A DNA stretch of 6,293 nucleotides from Methylomarinum sp. (lineage in GTDB: Bacteria > Pseudomonadota > Gammaproteobacteria > Methylococcales > Methylomonadaceae), in contig WTAG01000091.1 of the NCBI GenBank assembly GCA_013139755.1, positions 1-6,293 on the forward strand, read 5' to 3'. Shown in pieces: positions 1-6,181 of the stretch; the stretch's first letter is position 1, and every line of letters begins with the position of its first letter. Under the pieces are notes generated by a model that was given only the letters and a program-made list of their open reading frames with translations, was not told the origin of the DNA and did no database searches. Made by a program: the position numbers and the translations under genes.

Positions 1-94
1 TAGAGTCATTCATAAGGCTGAAAAACAATCGGCTATAGTATGTACTTAGTATTGATCTTTAAATTATATTGTTCAACCTTTTTTATTGCGAATG

Positions 95-748
95 TTACAG
101 GCCGAATGATGTTTGATAATTAATATAGGCATTGTAAGCTGCCAGCACCGCCAAAACGATAAAAATAGCGCCACTTATTTTATGGAAAAGGGATATAGGG
201 AATTTTTTTAATACCTTTTTGCCTATGATTATGCCCAGTAATGATGACATGACTAAAGCAAGCGTTGCTCCAACCCATACTGCAATGGGAGAATAAGTAC
301 TACTTAAGGCGACGACGGCTAACTGTGTTTTATCACCAAATTCTGCAACGGTAATTAATAGAAAGGTTGTAAAAAAAATATGATGGCTATTTTTTTTAAT
401 GATATTTTCTTGATCTTCCAAATTATCATCATGATTAAATATAGAATGTAGACCGTAGGTGGCAAATAATACAGCCACTGATGCTGAAATAATGTAGCTT
501 GGTAACCAACTTGAAATGGTAGCGCCAAAAATAACGGCAAGGCTATTTAATAATGCAAATGCTGCTGTTGCACCTAAAAGCACTGGTGTTGCTCTGTGTC
601 GGGCAGCTAGTGACATACAAACTAATTGGCTTTTATCACCAATCTCAGCGGCGATAATAAGCATAAAACTGGTGCTGGCTGGTATTGATAATTCTATTAG
701 TAATGGTATGTTAAGCAGGCTTTGTAAGTGTTGTAGCGTGTAATTCAT
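95..748 (-). CDS. GDT1/TMEM165 family (UPF0016) inner-membrane cation transporter
   Basis: This 217-residue membrane protein carries the two signature motifs of the GDT1/UPF0016 family: E35-I-G-D-K-S40 in the first half and E136-F-G-D-K-T141 in the second. The two halves are inverted pseudo-repeats of about three helices each (roughly 27-49, 55-77, 83-104; then 122-149, 153-175, 189-208). A charged loop with H105, D107, D108 and several acidic residues joins them. In studied relatives the motif acidic residues bind Mn2+ or Ca2+; bacterial members are mostly linked to Mn2+ export, yeast Gdt1 to Ca2+/Mn2+ exchange. About 34 residues precede the first motif, more than in many bacterial members. 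The ATG at 748 is the only reasonable start, but no clear Shine-Dalgarno sequence precedes it, so translation may be coupled to the ZIP gene 27 bases upstream. Family assignment is firm; the ion is inferred. No Mn riboswitch (yybP-ykoY type) is seen. Confidence 0.92.
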   Translation of the reverse strand: MNYTLQHLQSLLNIPLLIELSIPASTSFMLIIAAEIGDKSQLVCMSLAARHRATPVLLGATAAFALLNSLAVIFGATISSWLPSYIISASVAVLFATYGLHSIFNHDDNLEDQENIIKKNSHHIFFTTFLLITVAEFGDKTQLAVVALSSTYSPIAVWVGATLALVMSSLLGIIIGKKVLKKFPISLFHKISGAIFIVLAVLAAYNAYINYQTSFGL

Positions 749-775
749 GTGTGTTGATGGGTCGACTCTAAGTAG

Positions 776-1708
776 TTAAGAAAGTATATTGTCTAGTGTC
801 ATCATAATGATAAAACCAGCCATTAGAGAAAATGTTGCGTAACGAGAGCGACCTTTAGAATGTGTTTCTGGAATGATTTCTTCACTGATAACAAATAACA
901 TTGCACCTGCCGCAAAGCCCATTGCAATGGGTAGCACTGAAGAAAATACTGACACCATGGTGATGCCTAGTAAGCCCCCAACGGGTTCAACTAAGCCAGT
1001 GAGTGTTGCAATGCCAACGGCTTTCCATTTGTTATAACCTAAGCCAACAAGTGGTAAAGCAACTGCCAGTCCTTCAGGAATATTTTGTAAGGCAATGGCA
1101 ATCGCCAAAACAATACCATTTTTCATATCACCTGAGCCAAAGCTGACACCCACAGTCATGCCTTCTGGGAAATTATGTATAGTGATGGCAATAATAAACA
1201 ACCATATTTTTTGTAGCGAATCTGTATTAGCGTTGGGGGGTACAGCATCAAAGTGTAAGTGAGGCAAGTGTTTGTCTGCAAAATGTAAAAAACATGCACC
1301 AATAAGCATGCCTGCAGAAACGAACCATAGCCCTTTACCTGGCCACATCTGATTTCCATAATCAATTCCAGGGACTAATAATGAAAAAGCAGTTGCCGCA
1401 AGCATCACCCCTGCCGCTCCACCTAGTAAACTGTTAAATAACTTATTAGATATTTCTTTAAAAAATAGTGCAGGTAATGCGCCTAATCCTGTTGCTAACC
1501 CTGCTAGAATGCTGGCAAGAAAACCGATGACCACTATTTTTCCGAACAGTAAATACAAAAGCCCAAAGAGTAATAGTTGGGAAAATAAAAAAATCCCAGC
1601 AATAGTCGCCCACCGTTGTATGGGAGGCATGGACATGATTTTTTGATAATTTTGATTGGATTGAATATGCGAATATTGGGTGTTTAGGTATGCCTGAATA
1701 TTTGCCAT
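776..1708 (-). CDS. ZIP family metal transporter, GufA-like subfamily
   Basis: This 310-residue polytopic protein has the ZIP metal-site signatures in two consecutive helices: H178-N-F-P-E-G183 and Q208-N-I-P-E-G213. E241 in the GLVEPVGG segment and the late SEEIIPETH motif (275-283) also fit the family. The QNxPEG form in the second helix is typical of the GufA branch, which includes the structurally studied BbZIP, and differs from ZupT. Eight or nine helices are apparent (about 34-55, 58-82, 94-113, 126-143, 167-191, 196-221, 228-254, 258-277, 291-308). A histidine-containing stretch (H142, H147, H150, H152) precedes the first metal-site helix and may bind metal in the cytoplasm. The first 30 residues are soluble and polar. 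Relatives carry Zn2+, Fe2+, Mn2+ or Cd2+ into the cytoplasm; specificity cannot be read here. The start is supported by ACAGG a few bases upstream and a TATAAT about 40 bases upstream. It is the first gene of a two-gene operon with GDT1. Confidence 0.93.
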   Translation of the reverse strand: MANIQAYLNTQYSHIQSNQNYQKIMSMPPIQRWATIAGIFLFSQLLLFGLLYLLFGKIVVIGFLASILAGLATGLGALPALFFKEISNKLFNSLLGGAAGVMLAATAFSLLVPGIDYGNQMWPGKGLWFVSAGMLIGACFLHFADKHLPHLHFDAVPPNANTDSLQKIWLFIIAITIHNFPEGMTVGVSFGSGDMKNGIVLAIAIALQNIPEGLAVALPLVGLGYNKWKAVGIATLTGLVEPVGGLLGITMVSVFSSVLPIAMGFAAGAMLFVISEEIIPETHSKGRSRYATFSLMAGFIIMMTLDNILS

Positions 1709-1733
1709 TGAATTACCTGTCTTGTTTATAAAA

Positions 1734-1752
1734 AATACTATTTATCATTATA
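1734..1752. promoter_or_regulatory. Fur-box-like operator over the ZIP promoter
   Basis: On the minus strand this 19-mer reads TATAATGATAAATAGTATT. It matches 14 of 19 positions of the classic Fur consensus GATAATGATAATCATTATC, with ten consecutive matches in the first half. It overlaps the TATAAT -10 element and the expected transcription start of the ZIP-GDT1 operon, the usual place for a repressor site. The surroundings are AT-rich, which raises the chance of a fortuitous match, and the second half-site is poor. Zur or another Fur-family regulator is possible. The site is about 130 bases upstream of the divergent receptor's ATG, so direct repression there is less likely. Confidence 0.4.
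1747..1752 (-). promoter_or_regulatory. -10 element of the ZIP-GDT1 operon promoter
   Basis: The minus strand reads a perfect TATAAT here, placing a transcription start near 1740 and giving a leader of roughly 32 bases before the ZIP ATG. No good TTGACA-like -35 is found at 16-18 bases: the sequence there is AGCAAC or one-base shifts of it. The promoter may therefore be weak or activator-assisted, or the -10 match fortuitous. The short predicted leader leaves no room for a riboswitch. Confidence 0.4.
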
Positions 1753-1789
1753 TACTTCGGGACGTTAGAGTTGCTGGTTTTATTATGCT

Positions 1790-1813
1790 CGGGAAAAAAT
1801 CCTTTTTTGTCCG
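1790..1813. other. Imperfect inverted repeat (hairpin) in the divergent intergenic region
   Basis: CGGG followed by six A can pair with six T followed by GTCCG around a three-base TCC loop, with one bulged G (1809) and one G-T wobble pair. The hairpin lies about 70 bases upstream of the receptor ATG. On neither strand does it have a GC-rich stem followed by a free T-run, so it is not a convincing terminator. It could be a leader structure, a protein-binding palindrome or chance in A/T-rich DNA. Confidence 0.3.
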
Positions 1814-1842
1814 TACCAGTGTTCTCAGTGGGTCAAATTAAC

Positions 1843-1848
1843 TATCAT
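1843..1848 (+). promoter_or_regulatory. Possible -10 element for the TonB-dependent receptor gene
   Basis: TATCAT matches five of six positions of the sigma-70 -10 consensus and lies 33 bases upstream of the receptor ATG, a plausible distance. The -35 region at 16-18 bases (around TGTTCT) is poor, so this would be a weak or activator-dependent promoter. It is the best candidate seen in the 1709-1880 gap on the plus strand, but not strong evidence. Confidence 0.25.
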
Positions 1849-1880
1849 AAGCATTAATGTTTTATTAACACGAGTGTGAA

Positions 1881-4208
1881 ATGAAAAAAGTTGTACAAAG
1901 TGTTTTTCCTTTGTTGTATTTAATAGCGGGAAGCGCGCTAGCTATTGAAAATAAATCGGTTGTTTTAGAAGATGTTGAAGTGTTTGGGGTAACACCTTTA
2001 TCAGGCAGAGGCTTATCTTTAGATAAGATTCCAGCGAATGTACAAACTGTTTCATCTGAGCAATTGCAAGATGCGCAAAGTACCTCTTTAGCCGAATATA
2101 TGAACCGTTATATGGGGAGTGTGCATATTAATGAAGCACAAAATAACCCTTTGCAACCCGATGTTTATTATCGTGGTTTTGTTGCCTCGCCATTATTAGG
2201 CCTGCCTCAAGGCTTGTCTGTTTATCTTAATGGTGTGCGATTTAATGAGCCGTTTGGTGATTCGGTAAATTGGGATTTAATTCCTCAAGGTGCTATTGAT
2301 AGCATGAGTTTGATGCCTGGTTCTAATCCTTTGTTTGGTCTCAATACATTAGGCGGTGCAATTTCCTTAAAAACTAAAACGGGTTTTTCTGCACCGGGAC
2401 ATCAACTGGAGGTTTCTGGTGGTTCTTGGGAGCGTCATTCAGAAGAGTTAACTAGTGGATGGAACAATGGAACCTGGGGATATTTTATTGATCTGCATCA
2501 TTTTGAAGAAGAAGGTTGGAGAGACTTTTCACCGACAGAGGCAAATCAGGTATTTGGTACTTTAAGCTGGCGTGGGGAGCGATCTAGCCTGGATTTAACT
2601 TTAGGTGCCAATGATAATAATATGAAAGGAAATGGCGCTGTACCTATTCAGCTACATGAACAACAACGTAAGGCTATATTTACCCACCCTGATCAAACTG
2701 TGACTCGTATGTTCTTCTCTGAATTAGAAGGGGAGTTTGATGTAACGGATACATTACAACTAAGTGCTAATGCCTATTTTCGTCAGAATCGAATTAAGTC
2801 ATTTAATGGTGATGATAGTGATTTTGATGATTGTCTTTTTGGGGGAAATGCAGGGCTTTTATGTGAAGAACCAGAAAATGATCCAGGTGAAGAAGTTGTC
2901 GCAGATGTGAATGGAAATAATGTTCTGGCTGCTGACGCTGTAGTAGGGGCAACCAATAACACCAGCCAAACTCACATGCGCAGTGCAGGCGGTACTATTC
3001 AATCAATGTTTACTGAAGATCTGTTTGGACATGAAAATAATTTTATTTTTGGTGCTGCTTATGATCATGCTGATGTACATTTTGAATCAGATACCGAATT
3101 GGCGCAGTTAACAGATAGCAGAGGAACTATTGGCAGTGGTATTTTGGTTGAAGAAGCGCGTGTACGGTTGAATACAATAACAGAAACTTATGGCTTTTAT
3201 TTTAGTGATAGTCTTTCTGTAACTGATGATCTAACTGTTACTTTTGCAGGTCGTTATAACCACACCAGTATTACTTTACAAAACCAGTATATAAATGGTG
3301 AAGATAAGCTGAGTGGACATCATAATTTTGATCGCTTTAATCCATCGGCAGGATTTACATATCAGATGCTGGATAACGTCGGTATGTACGGAAGCTATAG
3401 TGAGTCAGCTAGAGTGCCGACACCAATGGAACTCAGTTGTGCTGATGAAAATGACCCTTGTAAATTACCCAATGCTTTTGTTGCAGACCCTCCATTAGCA
3501 CAGGTTGTTGCCAAAACCTGGGAAGGCGGGTTTAGAGGTAATTTAAACGAGTTTATGAGTAAAGGTGATTTTAACTGGAATGCAGGCTTTTTTCACACCA
3601 CTAATCATAATGATATTATTTTTAATCGTGGTGGTGGCAGTATTAGTGAAGGTTTTTTTAGTAATGTCGGACAAACCGTACGTTACGGTGTCGAGACTGG
3701 CCTGAGTGTCAATATGCCTCAATTATTCAGTGAGATTGATGATTGGCATTTTTCAAGCAATTACACCTACTTGAATGCGCGTTTTCAGGATGGTTTTACT
3801 ATTCAAAATCCTTTGGATAATACGCAAGCAGCTGCTGTAGAGCAAGGTGATCGTATTCCTGGGTTGCCCGAGCATATCTATAAAGCAACGCTAGGTGTAG
3901 ATCTATGGCAACGTTGGTCTTTAGCTGTTGATGCACAATACAGTGGAGAACAGTTTTTTAGAGGCGATGAAGCAAACATTACGGCGCCTTTAGGTGGATA
4001 TTGGGTATTTAATGCCAGTACCGAAGTAAAAATTAATGAGCATGTTGCTCTCTTCGGCAGGGTCAATAATGTTTTTGATCGAGATTATAAAACTTTTGGT
4101 GTTTATGGCGAAGCGGATGAGGTGCTGGGCGCTGATTTTGATAATGGACGTTTTGTTTCCCCTGGAGCACCAAGAGCTGGCTGGATAGGTATCCGTCTTT
4201 CAATGTAA
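1881..4208 (+). CDS. TonB-dependent outer-membrane receptor, substrate unknown
   Basis: This 775-residue protein has a Sec signal peptide (KK at 2-3, hydrophobic core, ALA site at 19-21) and a TonB-box-like stretch VVLEDVEVFG shortly after it. A plug domain follows (about 47-166) with typical blocks: DVYYRGF, LPQGLSVYLNGVRFNEPFGD, PGSNPLFGLNTLGGAISLKTK. The remainder is a 22-strand-type beta barrel. No N-terminal signalling (STN) domain precedes the plug, so it should not act as a sigma-regulator transducer. Two cysteine pairs sit in probable surface loops: C318/C328 in a very acidic loop (D311 to E338), and C520/C527 in an SCADENDPCKLPNAF segment that recalls a conserved block of one receptor subfamily. 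Such receptors use TonB-ExbBD energy to import siderophores, metal chelates, cobalamin or other substrates. The barrel ends GWIGIRLSM, with Met rather than the usual aromatic residue. The start has a weak GAG ribosome site six bases upstream. It is divergent from a ZIP transporter, suggesting but not proving metal uptake. Confidence 0.93.
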   Translation: MKKVVQSVFPLLYLIAGSALAIENKSVVLEDVEVFGVTPLSGRGLSLDKIPANVQTVSSEQLQDAQSTSLAEYMNRYMGSVHINEAQNNPLQPDVYYRGFVASPLLGLPQGLSVYLNGVRFNEPFGDSVNWDLIPQGAIDSMSLMPGSNPLFGLNTLGGAISLKTKTGFSAPGHQLEVSGGSWERHSEELTSGWNNGTWGYFIDLHHFEEEGWRDFSPTEANQVFGTLSWRGERSSLDLTLGANDNNMKGNGAVPIQLHEQQRKAIFTHPDQTVTRMFFSELEGEFDVTDTLQLSANAYFRQNRIKSFNGDDSDFDDCLFGGNAGLLCEEPENDPGEEVVADVNGNNVLAADAVVGATNNTSQTHMRSAGGTIQSMFTEDLFGHENNFIFGAAYDHADVHFESDTELAQLTDSRGTIGSGILVEEARVRLNTITETYGFYFSDSLSVTDDLTVTFAGRYNHTSITLQNQYINGEDKLSGHHNFDRFNPSAGFTYQMLDNVGMYGSYSESARVPTPMELSCADENDPCKLPNAFVADPPLAQVVAKTWEGGFRGNLNEFMSKGDFNWNAGFFHTTNHNDIIFNRGGGSISEGFFSNVGQTVRYGVETGLSVNMPQLFSEIDDWHFSSNYTYLNARFQDGFTIQNPLDNTQAAAVEQGDRIPGLPEHIYKATLGVDLWQRWSLAVDAQYSGEQFFRGDEANITAPLGGYWVFNASTEVKINEHVALFGRVNNVFDRDYKTFGVYGEADEVLGADFDNGRFVSPGAPRAGWIGIRLSM

Positions 4209-4234
4209 GTTAAAGGATTGTCCTGGGTGTAAGT

Positions 4235-4261
4235 AAAAAGCGGATTGAAATCTGCTTTTTT
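4235..4261 (+). terminator. Intrinsic terminator of the TonB-dependent receptor gene
   Basis: AAAAAGCGGAT pairs with ATCTGCTTTTT (11 bp including one G-T pair) around a four-base TGAA loop, ending in six T counting 4261. It lies 26 bases after the receptor stop codon. Because the stem has A-runs and T-runs at its two ends, it could also stop transcription from the opposite direction. Confidence 0.8.
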
Positions 4262-4325
4262 ATCTAGAGTTTATGTATTTTGCAAGGTGATGTCTGGAAA
4301 CTGCATGTGCTTTTCTAGCAGACAT

Positions 4326-4349
4326 AAAAAAGCCCGCATAAAGCGGGCT
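4326..4349 (-). terminator. GC-rich intrinsic terminator reading minus, with no assigned gene
   Basis: On the minus strand the sequence is AGCCCGC, a five-base TTTAT loop, GCGGGCT, then further T. The stem has seven perfect pairs, six of them G-C, and the minus strand carries six T at its 3' side (including the stem's last base). On the plus strand CGCG follows instead of T, so the minus direction is clearly favoured. It is about 315 bases beyond the protease stop, which has its own nearer terminator, so this may be a backup or may end a separate untranslated transcript. Confidence 0.7.
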
Positions 4350-4526
4350 CGCGTTCGTTTTACTATTGTTGTTATTGTTTTGTATAACGCTTACGCCTTT
4401 TTGGCAAGTAAACCAAGCAGTTACTAATCAATTCTTTTTATTATTATATTAGCCTTATAGGCCGCTTTCCCCCTCATTAAACAACATAAAATGTTGAGCG
4501 CTTCCTTTAGCTGGAGTGCAGTTTAT

Positions 4527-4560
4527 ATCAAAAAAAACTTAGGTGTCCATCAAAAAAAAC
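4527..4560. repeat. 12-bp direct repeat of an A-tract, two copies 22 bp apart
   Basis: ATCAAAAAAAAC occurs exactly at 4527-4538 and 4549-4560. A further A-tract of nine follows at 4570-4578 and one of six at 4588-4593. Tract centres are spaced about 22, 19 and 17 bases, close to two helical turns for the first intervals, which is compatible with intrinsically curved DNA. No associated gene or known element is seen. Confidence 0.5.
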
Positions 4561-4587
4561 GATTTTAAGAAAAAAAAAGGCTGCTTT

Positions 4588-4615
4588 AAAAAACCCACAG
4601 TAAATACAGGGGTTT
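4588..4615 (-). terminator. Probable intrinsic terminator of the BepA-like protease gene
   Basis: Read on the minus strand, AAACCC pairs with GGGTTT across a 13-base loop that may fold partly further (GTA/TAC), and six T close the structure. It begins about 49 bases after the protease stop codon. The stem is short and the loop long, so efficiency is uncertain; the GC-rich terminator at 4326-4349 could act as a second stop. Confidence 0.5.
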
Positions 4616-4663
4616 GCAAATTATTAGATTATTCTAATATTGTTTTAAGTAGGCAATTGCTGA

Positions 4664-6121
4664 CTATTTATTTAATTGACGTTGTTTTTCTTCATTAATA
4701 AAAAAACTTAAGCGTTCATTAAGTATGGCTTGAAGATAAAAGTTTATATCTTTGGCTTTTTTAGCTAGATTGATTTGTAATATGGCAAATTTAGTTTGTC
4801 CAATAGCATAATAATATTCGGCTATGTAGCGGTGTGATTCAGCGGGTTGATTGAGTTCGGCATAGGTCTCAGCCAGTAACTCAAAATATAAAGGTTGCTG
4901 TTTCATTTGATAGGGGAGTGATTGCAAAATTGCTTTTGCTTTTTTTGGTCGTTTTGCCTTTAGTAGAGTGGATATATACTCAGTTTTAAGCGCATTATTA
5001 CTAGGGAAATGGTTAAGACCTTGTTTAAACAGTTTAAGTGCTTTTTCATACTGTTGAGCTTCTAATGCTGTTTTTGCTAAGGCATAAGCATAATGCGGTT
5101 GCTCAGGATATTGTGTCGCTAATTGTTGAAAAATGCTTTCAGCAGCAAGATAGTTCAGGGATTCAAGTTGAATAAGAGCGATGCCGTAACGGGCTATGGC
5201 TTGTTGTTCTTTGGTACCCAGGTGCTCCCGGCTTTTAAAATAATCTAATGCTATCTTTTTATTTTTAGCTGTAATCACTCTAAGTTTTGCTTTTGTAAAT
5301 AAATAGCCTTGTGAGTCTGGATATTGTTTGTAAGGGTATTTATTTGAACGACCGCGGGTGTCAGAAATACGCGAGGCAGAAACTGGGTGGGTACGTAAAA
5401 ATTCAGGAATACCTTGGCCATAATATCGGCTGGATTGTTGTAGTCGTTCAAAGAAAACTGGCATACTTCTTGGGTTGTAATCAGAGTCGGCTAAGGTTTT
5501 CATGCCAACACGATCAGCCTCTTTTTCATTATCACGGGTAAAATCAATTTGAAATTGGATACTGCCTGCTTGTATAGCAATTAAAGCGGCTTGTCCTAGG
5601 GCCGGTGATTGAGTACCCAATAAAATGGCGGCTAAAGTTGCAGCGGCAGTGGGTATGGATAACTTGCTGGCCGCCTCAAAGGCTCTGTATAAATGGCGTT
5701 GGGTAACATGAGCCACCTCGTGTGCCATGACTGATGCCAGCTCACTTTCTGATTCCGTTAATAGTATTAACCCCGAATTTACCCCGATATATCCTCCAGG
5801 GCCTGCAAAGGCATTGATTTGATTATCTAAGACCACAAAAAAATGAAAAGGATTAGATGGTAAGTCACTATTGGCAACCAATTGCTTGCCTATGGATTGA
5901 ATGTATTGCTGTATTTCGGTATCCTGATTAATCTTGATTTTTGCGTGTAAGCTTCTAAAAAAAGCATCGCCTAATTCTTGCTCTTGGGCTGGTGATATTA
6001 AGGTACCTGATGAATCACCCATATCAGGCAATTGAATTTTATTTATCTCAACAGCATGTTGTTGAACTGAGAAAATAGATAATGTAAGAAAAAGAATAAT
6101 ATTTCTGGATTTAAAATGCAT
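4664..6121 (-). CDS. bepA: BepA-like periplasmic M48 metalloprotease with C-terminal TPR domain
   Basis: This 485-residue protein is almost the length of E. coli BepA/YfgC (487). A signal peptide spans about residues 1-23; there is no lipobox cysteine, so it should be soluble in the periplasm. The M48 zinc site is complete: H134-E-V-A-H138, third ligand E201 in NEKEADRVG, and H245 in RTHPVSASRI, the position of the His of E. coli BepA known to gate the active site. A hydrophobic Ala-rich segment (153-188) matches the family's active-site plug region. Residues from about 308 to the end are helical TPR repeats (for example 309-339 and 342-373) that bind client proteins. BepA promotes maturation of LptD and degrades misfolded LptD and BamA. 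The ATG at 6121 is chosen because an in-frame TGA lies 31 bases upstream with no other start between. The ribosome site is weak (GGTAG directly before CATG). A heptanucleotide array lies in its promoter/leader region. Confidence 0.9.
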   Translation of the reverse strand: MHFKSRNIILFLTLSIFSVQQHAVEINKIQLPDMGDSSGTLISPAQEQELGDAFFRSLHAKIKINQDTEIQQYIQSIGKQLVANSDLPSNPFHFFVVLDNQINAFAGPGGYIGVNSGLILLTESESELASVMAHEVAHVTQRHLYRAFEAASKLSIPTAAATLAAILLGTQSPALGQAALIAIQAGSIQFQIDFTRDNEKEADRVGMKTLADSDYNPRSMPVFFERLQQSSRYYGQGIPEFLRTHPVSASRISDTRGRSNKYPYKQYPDSQGYLFTKAKLRVITAKNKKIALDYFKSREHLGTKEQQAIARYGIALIQLESLNYLAAESIFQQLATQYPEQPHYAYALAKTALEAQQYEKALKLFKQGLNHFPSNNALKTEYISTLLKAKRPKKAKAILQSLPYQMKQQPLYFELLAETYAELNQPAESHRYIAEYYYAIGQTKFAILQINLAKKAKDINFYLQAILNERLSFFINEEKQRQLNK

Positions 6122-6153
6122 GCTACCAAGACAAGGAAAGGTTTTTTTGGTTC

Positions 6154-6181
6154 ATCATACATTTAAAAAGTCGAAAGTCGA
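6154..6181 (-). promoter_or_regulatory. Possible bepA promoter whose -35 lies inside the heptamer array
   Basis: On the minus strand TATGAT (6154-6159, five of six to TATAAT) is preceded, across a 16-base spacer, by TCGACT (6176-6181, four of six to TTGACA), which is formed by the last repeat units before the gene. The start would fall near 6147, giving a leader of about 26 bases. A second TATGAT lies beyond the array at 6272-6277; if that one is used, the entire array is transcribed in the leader. The sequence alone does not choose between them. Confidence 0.3.

Larger units (their letters stand above)
4209..4663. other. Convergent intergenic region without a supported gene
   Basis: This 455-base gap separates the 3' ends of the receptor (plus) and protease (minus) genes. 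It contains a terminator for each gene, an additional GC-rich minus-strand terminator in the middle (4326-4349), a hairpin with stem CAACAT/ATGTTG (4482-4496), a bulged hairpin at 4391-4411, and a run of A-tracts (4530-4593). Short open frames here lack ribosome sites or begin inside a terminator. The orphan terminator leaves room for an untranslated minus-strand RNA, but no known RNA family is recognised. Confidence 0.6.

Noticed and set aside
2..49. End of a plus-strand gene entering from the left edge
   Set aside because: Two plus frames stay open for 11 to 15 codons before stopping, which is uninformative; no recognisable protein end or following terminator.
516..743. Plus-strand 75-codon open frame opposite GDT1
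   Set aside because: It lies fully antisense to the conserved GDT1 N-terminal half and shows no independent support.
1709..1880. Riboswitch (Mn yybP-ykoY or cobalamin) in the divergent gap
   Set aside because: Neither the conserved Mn-riboswitch core nor a B12 box was found on either strand, and the predicted ZIP leader is only about 32 bases.
4391..4423. Minus-strand reading LLGLLAKKA followed by a stop, resembling the end of a PEP-CTERM sorting tail
   Set aside because: Only nine residues match, two stop codons lie immediately upstream and there is no PEP motif; too short to call a gene remnant.
4245..4427. 60-codon plus-strand open frame after the receptor gene
   Set aside because: It starts with TTG inside the loop of the receptor's terminator, runs through the minus-strand terminator, lacks a ribosome site and resembles no known protein.
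5311..5541. Plus-strand 76-codon open frame inside the protease gene
   Set aside because: It is antisense to the conserved catalytic domain of bepA, has no recognisable features and is explained as a shadow frame.
6123..6155. Ten-codon minus-strand open frame (MNQKNLSLSW) ending one base before the bepA ATG
   Set aside because: The stop-to-start closeness suggests a leader peptide, but no ribosome site precedes it and such a short frame is expected by chance.
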